DNA of 64,000 nucleotides from assembly GCF_024360925.2 (NCBI RefSeq), contig NZ_CP113517.1, positions 4,382,001-4,446,000 on the forward strand, in the 5' to 3' direction. Shown here piece after piece: positions 8,465 to 17,814 of the stretch. The notes beneath the pieces were generated by a model. That model ran no database searches, was not told the origin of the DNA, and saw nothing but the letters and a program-made list of their open reading frames with translations. Source of the stretch: Methylomonas rapida (GTDB taxonomy: Bacteria; Pseudomonadota; Gammaproteobacteria; Methylococcales; Methylomonadaceae). The first letter of the stretch is position 1. Each line of letters opens with the position of its first letter. The position numbers were made by a program, and so were the translations under genes.

Positions 8465-11400
8465 ATGAATGTCGTTCGCCGCCTGTTGATGCCACTGATG
8501 TTACTCGCTACCGTCTTTCCCGCAATGGCGATGGATTTGCAAGCCATTCCAGAATCGCTGAAGCCATGGATTCCCTGGGTGCTAGCTGACCAGCCCCAAT
8601 ACCAATGCCCATTCTTTTACCGCGATTTTCAACAAAAGCATTGCAGCTGGGCCGGGCCAATGCAGCTGGAGCTGGATCGCAGTCAGGGCAGCTTCAGCGG
8701 CGCATGGACACTTTATCAGCCGGACTGGATCGTGCTGCCGGGGGATCAGGAGCACTGGCCGCAGCAAGTCAGCATCGAGCAAAAACCTGCGATCGTGGTC
8801 GAGCAGCAGGGCAAGCCCGCCATCTGGATGCCGGCAGGACGTTATCGGGTCAGCGGGCGTTTCTTCTGGGACAAGCTACCGGAAAGCCTGGCGATTGCCG
8901 GCGACATGGGTTTGGTTAGGCTCAGCATCGACGGCAAGAACGTTGCTTATCCTCGCATCGAGCAAGGCGCCTTGTGGCTTTCCTCGGCACAAGGCACGAT
9001 TAGTGCAGAACAGCAAAATAGCCTGGATTTGCAGGTGTTCAGGCAAGTCATAGACGACAACCCCTTACAGATGATCACCCGACTCGAACTGAACGTGTCC
9101 GGTGCCGCTCGGGAAGTGACATTGCCTCATGCCTTGTTGCCGGCATTCATTCCGATCAGGCTCGACAGTCCTCTACCAGCCAGAATCGAGCCCGATGGCC
9201 ATTTATTGGTGCAAGTGCGTGCGGGGCGCTGGATGATCGATATTCATGCGCGCCACCCCCAGACCTTGTCACGGCTGGATTTGGCTGTTCAAGATCCCGA
9301 CTGGCCGCAGAGCGAGCTATGGGCTTTTCAGGCCATGCCGGCGCTACGGCTGGTCGAAATCGAAACGCTGGCCGCCGTCGATGCCAGCCAGACCAACATG
9401 CCGGCGGAATGGCGGCATTTGCCTGCCTATCAGGTCAAGCAAGGCCAAAGCATGCAATTCAAGCTGATTCGGCGAGGGGATCCCGAGCCCGAGCCCAATC
9501 AGCTGAACCTGGTGCGCAAATTGTGGCTGGATTTCGAGGGCGGCGGCTACAGCGTCAGCGACCATATCAATGGAAAAATGACGCGTGACTGGCGGTTGAA
9601 TGCGTTACCCGAGCTGCGCCTGGGGCAAGTGTTGTTGAACGGGCAAAATCAATTGATCACCCAGTTGAGTGATCAACAGCAGGGCGTGGAAGTCCGCCGC
9701 GGCGCGATTCAGTTGCAGGCCGATAGCCGTATCCAAGCCGGCATCGGCGAACTCAACGCGGTGGGTTGGCGGCAAGCGTTTCACCAGGTCCGGGCGGAAT
9801 TGAATATACCTCCCGGCTGGCGTCTATTGGCCGTCAGCGGCGTCGATAACGAACCGGACAGCTGGTTGACCCGATGGACTTTGCTCGATTTGTTCTTGGT
9901 CCTGATTGTGGCACTGGCGACCGCGCGGCTATGGTCTTGGCACTGGGGCTTGCTGGCCTTGTTCAGCCTGATGCTGTTTTGGCACGAAGCCGACGCGCCT
10001 CGCTGGATATGGCTCAATACGCTGGCGGCATTGGCTCTGTTACGGGTGTTGCCGGACAACCGGTTTGCGTATTGGGTCAAGTGGTATCGCAATCTGTGCT
10101 GGCTGGGGCTGGGGCTGATCGTGGTGCCGTTCATGATCGCGCAAATTCGCATCGGCATTTATCCACAACTGGAAAAGCCCTGGCAGCCCATCATGCCGGC
10201 ACCCTATGTCGATAGCAGCCTGGACGATGAAAGAGCCATACCCATGCAGACGATGGAAATGGCGCAATCGAAGGTGGCGCCGATGGCAGTGCCGAGAAGG
10301 GACAAGGCTTACGGTTTGGCGGCGGGCGGCTTTGCCAGCTCGGCGCTCAATGTCGACCGTATCGATCCGGAAGCCAACCTGCAAACAGGGCCGGGGCTGC
10401 CGCAATGGCAATGGCAAACCGTGTATTTGAGCTGGAACGGTGCCGTGGACGACCAGCAACGCCTAAGCTTGTGGTACTTGTCGCCACGCTGGACGCTATT
10501 GCTGCATATCGTTCAAGCCTTGCTCGCGGCCGTGATGACTCTGCGCATGCTGGGAGTATTGGGCGATACATGGCGGCTGGCGTTACCGATGGCGAGTGCC
10601 TGGCTGCTGCTGCCACTATTGATATTACCCGGAGGGGATTGTTTGGCCGATATTCCGGATCAGGCCATGCTGGATCAACTGAAAGCCCGCCTGCTGGAAA
10701 CGCCCAAATGTTTGCCTGTGTGCGCGCAAATGCCGGATATGGCGGTCGACATCAAGCCCGACTCGATGCAGATCACGGCACGGATTCATGCGCAGCAGGA
10801 TGTGGCCGTACCGTTGCCGGCGCAACTCGAACAGTGGTTTCCGGAGCAAATCCAGGTCGATGGGCATGAGGCCGAAACATTGATCAGACAAAACGACGGC
10901 TCCTTGTGGCTGGGAGTCAGGCAAGGGGTGCATACGGTCGTGATGCAGGGGCGGCTTGTGCCGCAGCAGAAGTTTACCTTGCCGTTGCAGCTGACCCCGC
11001 AACGCGCCGAGGTCAACAGCGATGGCTGGCGCGTCGATGGCGTGTATGAAAATGGCAAAGTAGGGCCGCAATTGGAATTCAGCCGCCTGCAGATTGAGCG
11101 GAATGCGTCCGCGCAAACTCTGCAACAAGCAGCCTTGCCGGCGTTTATTCGGGTTGAACGAACCCTGCATTTGGGACTGGACTGGCGCATTACCACCCGC
11201 GTCGTACAGTTGGCGGGGACTAATACCCCGGTGGTGCTGGAGTGGCCCCTGTTGCCGGGAGAGGCGGTGATCAATGCCGATGTGCGGGTCAAAAACGGCA
11301 AAGTCTTGATCAATATGGCGCCCGGACAGGGTAGTCTGGAGTGGCAATCGTTGCTGGAAAAGCGCGAGCAACTGGAATTGCAGGCGGCCGATACCACGCA

Positions 11401-12499
11401 ATGGCATGAGCTTTGGCGCGCGGACGTCAGTCCGATTTGGCATTTGGATGCCGCTGGTATTGCCGTCGTGCATCATCAGGATCAGCAAGGCGCATGGCTG
11501 CCTGAATGGCGACCCTGGCCGGGCGAGACTCTACGCTTTCTCATCAGTCGTCCGCAACCGGTGCCGGGTCCCACCCTGACCATCGACAAAAGCGAATTGA
11601 AGCTGCAGCCGGGCAAACGCAGTCAGTTTGCCGATTTGAGCTTGAGCATCCGCAGCTCCAAAGGCGGGCAGCACACCGTGACCCTACCGGCGCAAGCCGT
11701 GTTGCAAAGCGTCAGCATGGACGGTGTCGACCAACCGATTCGGCAAAAAGGCGGGACGGTGACCTTGCCGATTCGCCCAGGAGCGCAACAAGTGGCGCTG
11801 AATTGGCAGACGGCACAAGAGCTATCCGCGATCATGACCACGCCTCTTGTTAATCTGGGCGTCGACAGTGTCAATAGTCATATCCAGGTGACTTCCGGGG
11901 CGGATCGCTGGGTTTTGTTTACCTTCGGGCCCAAATTTGGTCCCGCCGCATTGATCTGGGGCTTGTTGATCGTGTTGTCGTTGCTGTCCTTGGGTTTGGG
12001 GCGTATCCGGCTGACGCCTTTGAACGCGAGGCAGTGGTTGTTGTTGCTGATAGGCTTGAGCCAGCTGCATGTGGCCGCAGCCATGGTGGTGGTCGCCTGG
12101 TTGTTTGCCTTGGGCGCACGCGCCAAACTCCGCATCGAGGGGCCATTGCGTTTCAATTTGCTGCAGACTGGGTTGGGGCTGATGACGCTAATTTCTCTGC
12201 TGTTGCTGTTCGCCGCCGTGCAGCAGGGGTTGTTGGGGACGCCGGACATGCAGATTACCGGCAATCAGTCATCGGCAAACAATTTGCAGTGGTATCAGGA
12301 TCATTCGGGTCCCGAATTGCCCACCGCGGTCATGGTATCGGTGCCGATGATGGTGTACCGGGTATCGATGCTGTGCTGGTCGCTCTGGATGGCGATTGCG
12401 TTGCTGGATTGGTTGCGCTGGGGCTGGGATTGTTTCGCCAGCGGCGGCCTGTGGAAAGCCAAATCGGTTGTGGCGAAGTCCGGCAAGGTAAAGGAATGA
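8465..12499 (+). CDS. Large unrecognised inner-membrane protein with periplasmic beta-rich domains
   Basis: A 1344-residue protein I do not recognise. It has a signal peptide (residues 1-22), a periplasmic beta-rich region with Cys pairs (QCPFFYRDFQQKHC), a first membrane cluster at about residues 470-565, an extracytoplasmic Met/Pro-rich linker, a second cluster at about 675-725, a large second beta-rich region (to ~1150), and a C-terminal cluster of four to five helices to ~1330. No catalytic motif stands out. A GGAGCAGC ribosome site precedes the ATG. It stands alone between divergent ndh and convergent mcp. Possible roles are envelope assembly or sensing; I cannot choose between them. Confidence 0.8.
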   Translation: MNVVRRLLMPLMLLATVFPAMAMDLQAIPESLKPWIPWVLADQPQYQCPFFYRDFQQKHCSWAGPMQLELDRSQGSFSGAWTLYQPDWIVLPGDQEHWPQQVSIEQKPAIVVEQQGKPAIWMPAGRYRVSGRFFWDKLPESLAIAGDMGLVRLSIDGKNVAYPRIEQGALWLSSAQGTISAEQQNSLDLQVFRQVIDDNPLQMITRLELNVSGAAREVTLPHALLPAFIPIRLDSPLPARIEPDGHLLVQVRAGRWMIDIHARHPQTLSRLDLAVQDPDWPQSELWAFQAMPALRLVEIETLAAVDASQTNMPAEWRHLPAYQVKQGQSMQFKLIRRGDPEPEPNQLNLVRKLWLDFEGGGYSVSDHINGKMTRDWRLNALPELRLGQVLLNGQNQLITQLSDQQQGVEVRRGAIQLQADSRIQAGIGELNAVGWRQAFHQVRAELNIPPGWRLLAVSGVDNEPDSWLTRWTLLDLFLVLIVALATARLWSWHWGLLALFSLMLFWHEADAPRWIWLNTLAALALLRVLPDNRFAYWVKWYRNLCWLGLGLIVVPFMIAQIRIGIYPQLEKPWQPIMPAPYVDSSLDDERAIPMQTMEMAQSKVAPMAVPRRDKAYGLAAGGFASSALNVDRIDPEANLQTGPGLPQWQWQTVYLSWNGAVDDQQRLSLWYLSPRWTLLLHIVQALLAAVMTLRMLGVLGDTWRLALPMASAWLLLPLLILPGGDCLADIPDQAMLDQLKARLLETPKCLPVCAQMPDMAVDIKPDSMQITARIHAQQDVAVPLPAQLEQWFPEQIQVDGHEAETLIRQNDGSLWLGVRQGVHTVVMQGRLVPQQKFTLPLQLTPQRAEVNSDGWRVDGVYENGKVGPQLEFSRLQIERNASAQTLQQAALPAFIRVERTLHLGLDWRITTRVVQLAGTNTPVVLEWPLLPGEAVINADVRVKNGKVLINMAPGQGSLEWQSLLEKREQLELQAADTTQWHELWRADVSPIWHLDAAGIAVVHHQDQQGAWLPEWRPWPGETLRFLISRPQPVPGPTLTIDKSELKLQPGKRSQFADLSLSIRSSKGGQHTVTLPAQAVLQSVSMDGVDQPIRQKGGTVTLPIRPGAQQVALNWQTAQELSAIMTTPLVNLGVDSVNSHIQVTSGADRWVLFTFGPKFGPAALIWGLLIVLSLLSLGLGRIRLTPLNARQWLLLLIGLSQLHVAAAMVVVAWLFALGARAKLRIEGPLRFNLLQTGLGLMTLISLLLLFAAVQQGLLGTPDMQITGNQSSANNLQWYQDHSGPELPTAVMVSVPMMVYRVSMLCWSLWMAIALLDWLRWGWDCFASGGLWKAKSVVAKSGKVKE

Positions 12500-12504
12500 A
12501 GCCA

Positions 12505-12532
12505 GCCCGGATAGCGAGCGCGCTATCCGGGC
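12505..12532. terminator. Hairpin between convergent genes
   Basis: A perfect 12-bp inverted repeat (GCCCGGATAGCG, 4-nt loop AGCG, CGCTATCCGGGC) lies in the 39-nt gap between the 1344-residue gene and the convergent chemoreceptor gene. No U-tract follows on either strand, so it may be a Rho-assisted or processing hairpin. Confidence 0.55.
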
Positions 12533-12538
12533 CGTAAT

Positions 12539-14011
12539 TCAGATGCCTTGGTTCTTCTCCTCGACCATGTCGTCGATATGCTGCATGACCAAGTTGCTGG
12601 CTTCTTCCGACAACTGCATCTGCTTGATGATTTCTTCCAGCTTTCTTGGGTCCTCCGCCCAGTTACCGCGGGAAATTTGGTAGGCCATTTGCGTGGTTCT
12701 GTGTACTTCCTGATGCGGAAAATCCAGATTGCTATAAGCCTTGGTGATGCGGAATTTCTCGTAACCTATGCCTTCATAATACCATTTGCCCAGGCGGCAA
12801 TTGTGGTTGTCGACCATGATGGCCTGGTGCTGCGGGCAATCTTCCGCGGTTTCTATGGCTATATAGCCGTTCTGTTTGTAGATGATGTGGTCCAGTTTGG
12901 TCAGCAAGGCGAAAGACTTGTCCTTCGCGTAGGAGATGTAACCGACCGATGCCTTGGCCGAGTCCGACAGTCCGGAAAACTGATGGCGGAAGGAGTTGAC
13001 TTGCTCCATGACTTCCTGGGACAAATTGGCCGAGGTTTCAGCCTCGACATGCATTTGCTCGACCCGCTTGTTGAAAGCCTTGAGCGTTTTTGAGACCTCC
13101 AGCGCGGCATCCTTGGTGTGCTCGGAAAGGTTTTTCACTTCGTCGGCGACCACCGCGAATCCCCGCCCGTGTTCGCCGGCCCGGGCCGCCTCGATCGATG
13201 CGTTCAAAGCCAGCAAATTGGTCTGGTCGGCAATGCCTGTAATCATCGATAACGATTCGGTGATTTTTTTGCTGTCGTTGATCAATGCCGTGATCACTTC
13301 CGAAACCGAATGCACGTTATCGTTGATGTTGTTCAGCGATATGCTGATTTGTTCGACGGTCTCCAGGCTGGCATCGGCATTCTGCCCGGTCTGCATGGTG
13401 ATGTTTTCGACCTTTTCCAATTGCTGGGTGATGTTGATCAAGTCGTTTTGGCTGGTTTTCAGGTTGCCCGACAGATTGGCAGTGTTGAGCGCGTGCAGGC
13501 CGGCGGACAGGCGTCTTTTGATCATCAGCTTTTCGTTCTCGTTCATGTGCTGCAGCGCAATGTTCATGTTTTTGCCGGACTGTTTCAGCAGACCCGGCAA
13601 GCCATCGACCAGCGCATAACGATCCAGGTTGCCGCCCGCGGCCTGGCTGAAACAGGCATTGATTTCCTTGAAATAGGACTCCATGATGTCCAGCATTTCA
13701 TTCAACTCCCAAGCCACCTTGCCTAACTCGCCCAGGCCTTGGGTCCCGGTGATCCGGTGGTATAGCTCGCCGCGATTGGTGCAGATCAGAACTTGCTCGA
13801 TGCGTTCGACAACGTCGAGATTGCGCTGGGCGGTTTTCCAAACCTCGTAAGCAATTAAAGGCGATGGCAGTGCCAGTATCAAGGCAATCCAGGAAAAGCC
13901 ATGTGCGATCAGGCTATAAGCCAGTTGCGCCAGCGAGAATAGAACGATTCCCGTTACCGCGTAGTTGACCTTGGTTCTCAAGAACGGGATATTTGCGCTC
14001 ACTCTATTCAT
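12539..14011 (-). CDS. Methyl-accepting chemotaxis protein with C-terminal CZB domain
   Basis: A 490-residue chemoreceptor. Two N-terminal membrane helices (about residues 18-56) are joined by a very short loop, so there is no large periplasmic ligand domain. A HAMP-like linker precedes a signalling hairpin with the conserved tip [20 protein letters not shown]. The C-terminus has a chemoreceptor zinc-binding (CZB) domain with [12 protein letters not shown] and a later PHQEVHR. CZB domains bind zinc through His3Cys and sense zinc or oxidants. It starts 6 nt after the PAS protein gene, so the two almost certainly work together. Confidence 0.92.
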   Translation of the reverse strand: MNRVSANIPFLRTKVNYAVTGIVLFSLAQLAYSLIAHGFSWIALILALPSPLIAYEVWKTAQRNLDVVERIEQVLICTNRGELYHRITGTQGLGELGKVAWELNEMLDIMESYFKEINACFSQAAGGNLDRYALVDGLPGLLKQSGKNMNIALQHMNENEKLMIKRRLSAGLHALNTANLSGNLKTSQNDLINITQQLEKVENITMQTGQNADASLETVEQISISLNNINDNVHSVSEVITALINDSKKITESLSMITGIADQTNLLALNASIEAARAGEHGRGFAVVADEVKNLSEHTKDAALEVSKTLKAFNKRVEQMHVEAETSANLSQEVMEQVNSFRHQFSGLSDSAKASVGYISYAKDKSFALLTKLDHIIYKQNGYIAIETAEDCPQHQAIMVDNHNCRLGKWYYEGIGYEKFRITKAYSNLDFPHQEVHRTTQMAYQISRGNWAEDPRKLEEIIKQMQLSEEASNLVMQHIDDMVEEKNQGI

Positions 14012-14017
14012 GTTTAG

Positions 14018-14557
14018 TTATGCTCCGTTGGGCTTGTATAGTTTTAACACCAGATTGTTATAGTTTTTTGCCCCGGATTGGTTGACAGCATCCTGGAGAT
14101 ATTCCAGGGATTTGTTCGGAGCCTCCTTGGTGGAACTGCGTTTTTCTATTGCCAGCATTTCCTGATAGATCGGAATGATGACCTCGAGCGCTGACCGCGG
14201 CGGGTTGCGGCGCACCGAATAGTAGCCCTGTAGCTGGCCATCCTTGTCGTAATCCGGCGTGATGTTGGCAAATACCCAGTAATAACCGCCGTCGGCGCAA
14301 AGATTTTTGGCGAAACCAAAAAACTCCTCTCCCGCTTTCAAGGTGTTCCACATCAGCCGAAAGACGCCGCGCGGCATTTCGGGATGTCGAATGATGTTGT
14401 GCTGGATTCCCAATAATTCATGCTCGGGGTAACCTGCTATTTCCATGAATATCCGGTTGGCGTAGGTAATACGCCCGGTAGGATCGGTTTTGGAAACGAT
14501 AAAGTCTTCCTCGGCCAGCTTTTTTTCCGTGTTGTTTGGGGTGATCGCAGGTTTCAT
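14018..14557 (-). CDS. Aer-like PAS-domain sensor protein
   Basis: A 179-residue soluble protein with one PAS domain very like the N-terminal domain of the aerotaxis receptor Aer: ITYANRIFMEIAGY, NIIRHPEMPRGVFRLMWNTL and KNLCADGGYYWVFANITP. These are the regions that hold FAD in Aer, so it is probably a redox sensor. It lacks membrane and signalling domains, which are supplied by the downstream chemoreceptor. I chose the ATG at 14557 (AAGG nine bases upstream) over the GTG three codons earlier, which overlaps that ribosome site. Confidence 0.87.
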   Translation of the reverse strand: MKPAITPNNTEKKLAEEDFIVSKTDPTGRITYANRIFMEIAGYPEHELLGIQHNIIRHPEMPRGVFRLMWNTLKAGEEFFGFAKNLCADGGYYWVFANITPDYDKDGQLQGYYSVRRNPPRSALEVIIPIYQEMLAIEKRSSTKEAPNKSLEYLQDAVNQSGAKNYNNLVLKLYKPNGA

Positions 14558-14844
14558 TGTCCGCACCTTGTTAAGAATTCTGACGAATTCTAGGCCTTTT
14601 TTGTAAAAACGCTAAATCGAAACAAGCCTGAAGCCAGTATCCGAGGGTTTACGGCACTTTATTCCAAAACTTGAATGAGGTAGAGGTGTCAGTCGGTACC
14701 TGGTTGGCACTGCGACGGGGTTGAGTTTTGTTTGGAAGGGGTTGATGAATGGCAGAAAGCAGACGGTATTTTACGTGTCAGATAGTTGAGGCGGTCGGCT
14801 TGTCGCTCGACCACCCCGAGCATGTGTTACTGTTCGGTCATGGC

Positions 14845-15237
14845 TTAGTTCAAGACATTATGACCACGTTGTCTCAAGCAGCTACGATAGGCATTTTTGT
14901 AGCGATCGTCGGATTGAAAACCTTGATATCCGGCACCGCTGGCGCCGCCGGCAACCGCTCCGATGGCTGCCCCAGTGCCGGGATTACCGGTAATTGCGCC
15001 AATAGCGGCGCCGCCAGCTGCGCCCACCAGACCGCCGACTGCGGCGCCGGCTGCGGTGTCTTTAACGCCGCTGGTGGCGCTTGATGCGAGAGCTCGGCAT
15101 TCTTCCATGTCTTGATTGAGGCGGTAAGCATTGGGGTCGTTGTAGGTGTCGACAGTGGGGGTCCAGCCGCGTTGCTCGGCGCAGGCCGATAACAAAAGGC
15201 TACAAGTGAAAATGGTGCTGAAAGTGATTCTATTCAT
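14845..15237 (-). CDS. Glycine-zipper lipoprotein
   Basis: A 130-residue lipoprotein with lipobox LLSAC (Cys19). The middle is a glycine-zipper segment (AAGAAVGGLVGAAGGAAIGA followed by further GxxxG repeats) that would insert into a membrane as a helical hairpin. The C-terminus (SDDRYKNAYRSCLRQRGH) is typical of small outer-membrane lipoproteins of the 17-kDa antigen/YMGG class. It is divergent from rpmH. GGTACCTGGTT occurs just upstream and again about 550 bp away, on the far side of the gene. Confidence 0.82.
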   Translation of the reverse strand: MNRITFSTIFTCSLLLSACAEQRGWTPTVDTYNDPNAYRLNQDMEECRALASSATSGVKDTAAGAAVGGLVGAAGGAAIGAITGNPGTGAAIGAVAGGASGAGYQGFQSDDRYKNAYRSCLRQRGHNVLN

Positions 15238-15326
15238 GAGGGTACCTGGTTTTGAGTAGAAAATATGGTTATATTTTTATCATTGAATTGAACCACTTTC
15301 TACCAATTTGCCTGCGCAAAGTCAAA

Positions 15327-15356
15327 TTGACATCGAGCAAGCTCTTCACGTATTAT
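15327..15356 (+). promoter_or_regulatory. Probable sigma70 promoter of rpmH operon
   Basis: A perfect -35 TTGACA (15327-15332), an 18-bp spacer and TATTAT (15351-15356) lie 43 bp upstream of the rpmH start. The position and quality fit the strong ribosomal-protein promoter expected here. Confidence 0.65.
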
Positions 15357-15398
15357 CCGCAGCCTTTTTATCCGTTTTATTTAATTAGGCAAAATCCC

Positions 15399-15533
15399 AT
15401 GAAAAGAACCTATCAACCCAGCAAAATCAAACGCGTCAGAACACATGGCTTCCGCGCCAGAATGGCTACCGTTGGCGGTCGTAAAGTCATCAATGCGCGC
15501 AGAGCCAAAGGCCGCGCCTCGTTGACCGTTTAA
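15399..15533 (+). CDS. rpmH: 50S ribosomal protein L34
   Basis: A 44-residue protein starting [19 protein letters not shown], the highly conserved L34 sequence, with C-terminal AKGRASLTV. It is part of the large ribosomal subunit. The longer open frame from 15252 is not used; the ATG at 15399 is the family start. Its TAA stop is immediately followed by the rnpA start. Confidence 0.98.
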   Translation: MKRTYQPSKIKRVRTHGFRARMATVGGRKVINARRAKGRASLTV

Positions 15534-15902
15534 TTGTCGGCCGAAGATTTCAGCTTCCCCGATCTGTATCGGCTCAGGACGCCAGCCGATTATAAAAAGG
15601 TCTTTAGCGATCCCGTAAAATCCACAGACCGGTATTTTACGGTATTAGCGATCTGCAATCCCTTGCCGCACCCGCGGCTGGGATTGGCGATCGCCAAAAA
15701 AGCCATCAGAAAAGCAGTCGCACGGAATCGCATAAAAAGAGCTGTACGGGAAAGTTTTCGCTTACAACGTCAACAGATTGTCAACATTGATATTGTCGTA
15801 TTGGCACGCGGCGACGCCGCCAATGCGGATGTGCATATTTTGAGGAAGTCATTGGAAAGGCATTGGCTTAAATTGGTAGATCGATGCGATTCCTGCTCAT
15901 AA
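15534..15902 (+). CDS. rnpA: Ribonuclease P protein component
   Basis: The protein subunit of RNase P, which helps the RNA subunit bind pre-tRNA. The 122-residue protein contains [20 protein letters not shown] and KRAVRESFR, the RNR signature of the family. It begins with a TTG directly abutting the rpmH stop, so translation is probably coupled. There is no better ATG that keeps the N-terminal [10 protein letters not shown] segment. Confidence 0.95.
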   Translation: MSAEDFSFPDLYRLRTPADYKKVFSDPVKSTDRYFTVLAICNPLPHPRLGLAIAKKAIRKAVARNRIKRAVRESFRLQRQQIVNIDIVVLARGDAANADVHILRKSLERHWLKLVDRCDSCS

Positions 15903-16108
15903 CCCTGATCAAGGTTTACAAATACTTCATAAGTCCTTTGCTGGGACCCAGGTGTCGTTTTTATCCCAGCTGTTCAAGTTATGGCATAGAGGCAATCCAG
16001 CTTCATGGTGCTATCAAAGGCTCCTACCTCACGCTTCGACGATTACTGAAATGCCACCCTTTTCACGAGGGCGGCGTCGATCCTGTTCCAGAAAAATTGA
16101 GTAAATAA
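15884..16108 (+). CDS. yidD: Membrane protein insertion efficiency factor YidD
   Basis: A 74-residue protein with an amphipathic N-terminal helix and the family core [20 protein letters not shown] and [14 protein letters not shown]. YidD assists YidC-dependent insertion of inner-membrane proteins. It overlaps the end of rnpA by 19 nt and ends 2 nt before yidC, the standard order. Confidence 0.97.
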   Translation: MRFLLITLIKVYKYFISPLLGPRCRFYPSCSSYGIEAIQLHGAIKGSYLTLRRLLKCHPFHEGGVDPVPEKLSK

Positions 16109-16110
16109 CA

Positions 16111-17811
16111 ATGGATAACATTAGATTCATACTTGTCATGGCGCTGCTGATGATTTCCTATATGCTGTGGGAGTCGTGGCAGATCGATTACGGCCCGAAA
16201 CCGCAGGCAATCGTTTCCGACAAGCCCCTGGTGGCTGGCGGTGAAGTGGCGAGCGCCACTGCTGCCGCAAACACGGCCACGGGCGAGTCGCAAGCAGCAA
16301 GCAAGGCGGAACCGAGCCAAAAGATCATCAAAGTCAAAACCGACGTTTTTTCACTGGAAATCGACACCGAGGGTGGCACCTTGCGCAACCTCGATTTGCT
16401 GCAATACCCTCGTGAAAAAGAAAACACTTACGTCAAGAAAGCCTATGGTTTGATTGGCATGCAAGCACCCGAAAAAGACCTGTCGCCGGTCCGTTTGTTC
16501 GACAGCAATCCGGAACATTTGTTTTTGGCGCAAAGTGGCTTGGTGGCCAGCGGCAATGCCGCGGGGGCGCCAGACCATCACGCCAGCTATAGCGCGGAAA
16601 ACACCAGCTTCGAGTTACAGGAAGGCCAGGACGAATTGAAGGTCCCGCTGAGCTGGATCAACGATCAAGGCTTGCGCATCACCAAAACCTTTACCTTCAA
16701 ACGTGGCAGCTATGCGGTCAACGTGGAGCACAAGGTCAACAATCGTAGCGACAAAGCCTGGACGGGTCGTCAATACAATCAGTTGATGCGCGTCGAACAC
16801 AGCGATAAAAGCAACAACAATTTCATCAGGACCTTTTCCGGCGGCGTGATCTACACCGACAAGGACAAGTTCCAAAAAATCAAATATGAAGACATGGCCG
16901 ACGGTAATCTGGACGTCACCGTTCAAGGCGGCTGGACTGGATTCATCCAGCACTATTTCGCCAGCGCCTGGATTCCGCCGGCGGATCAGGAAAACCATTT
17001 CTACACCAAGGCCTTGAACGACGCCCGTTATGTGATCGGATCGTATTCGCAGGATCTCAGCGTTCAGCCTAACAGCGAAGGCGTGTTCAATGCGCAAATG
17101 TTCGTCGGTCCCAAAATACAGCCTGTCATGGAAGCCATGGCGCCCGGACTGGAATTGACCGTCGATTACAGCTGGCTGACCATCATCGCCAAACCGATTT
17201 ACTGGTTGCTGAACAAGATTTACGGCTTCGTCGGCAACTGGGGACTGGCGATTCTGGGCGTGACCTTCTTCATCAAGGCCTTGTTCTTCAAGCTGTCCAA
17301 AGCCAGCTTCCAGTCCATGGCCAAAATGCGCAAGATTCAGCCCAAACTGAAAGAGCTGCAAGAACGTTACGCCGACGACAGGCAAAAGTTCAACACCGAA
17401 ATGATGGCTATGTACAAGCGCGAGAAGGTCAACCCGCTCGGAGGCTGCTTGCCGATCATGGTGCAGATCCCCGTGTTCATTTCCTTGTACTGGGTGCTGA
17501 TCGAAACCGTCGAATTGCGTCAGGCCGATTTCGCCTTGTGGATACAGGATCTGTCGGCGCAAGACCCGTTCTACCTATTGCCGATTCTGTACGGCATCAC
17601 GATGAAGATTCAGCAAAGCCTGAATCCGGCGCCTATCGATCCGCTGCAAGCACAGGTCATGAAAATGTTCCCTATCGTTTTCACGGTGTTCTTCCTGTTC
17701 TTCCCATCCGGCTTGGTTCTGTACTGGATCTGCAACAACAGCTTGTCGATCATTCAGCAATGGTATATCACCAAACACGTGCTGGCAGAAGGCGATCGAC
17801 ATCATCACTAA
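16111..17811 (+). CDS. yidC: Membrane protein insertase YidC
   Basis: A 566-residue Oxa1/YidC insertase of the Gram-negative type. It has an N-terminal membrane anchor, a large periplasmic beta-sandwich domain (about residues 70-340), and the conserved five-helix core from ~350, with KLSKASFQSMAKMRKIQPKL, NPLGGCLPIMVQIPVFISLY and a C-terminal basic/His tail. It inserts respiratory and other inner-membrane proteins alone or with SecYEG. Confidence 0.97.
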   Translation: MDNIRFILVMALLMISYMLWESWQIDYGPKPQAIVSDKPLVAGGEVASATAAANTATGESQAASKAEPSQKIIKVKTDVFSLEIDTEGGTLRNLDLLQYPREKENTYVKKAYGLIGMQAPEKDLSPVRLFDSNPEHLFLAQSGLVASGNAAGAPDHHASYSAENTSFELQEGQDELKVPLSWINDQGLRITKTFTFKRGSYAVNVEHKVNNRSDKAWTGRQYNQLMRVEHSDKSNNNFIRTFSGGVIYTDKDKFQKIKYEDMADGNLDVTVQGGWTGFIQHYFASAWIPPADQENHFYTKALNDARYVIGSYSQDLSVQPNSEGVFNAQMFVGPKIQPVMEAMAPGLELTVDYSWLTIIAKPIYWLLNKIYGFVGNWGLAILGVTFFIKALFFKLSKASFQSMAKMRKIQPKLKELQERYADDRQKFNTEMMAMYKREKVNPLGGCLPIMVQIPVFISLYWVLIETVELRQADFALWIQDLSAQDPFYLLPILYGITMKIQQSLNPAPIDPLQAQVMKMFPIVFTVFFLFFPSGLVLYWICNNSLSIIQQWYITKHVLAEGDRHHH

Positions 17812-17814
17812 GGC

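Noticed and set aside
14749..15084. Plus-strand open frame over the glycine-zipper lipoprotein gene
   Set aside because: Gly/Cys/Ala-rich translation is the complement of the glycine-zipper codons; the minus-strand gene has a signal peptide and lipobox.
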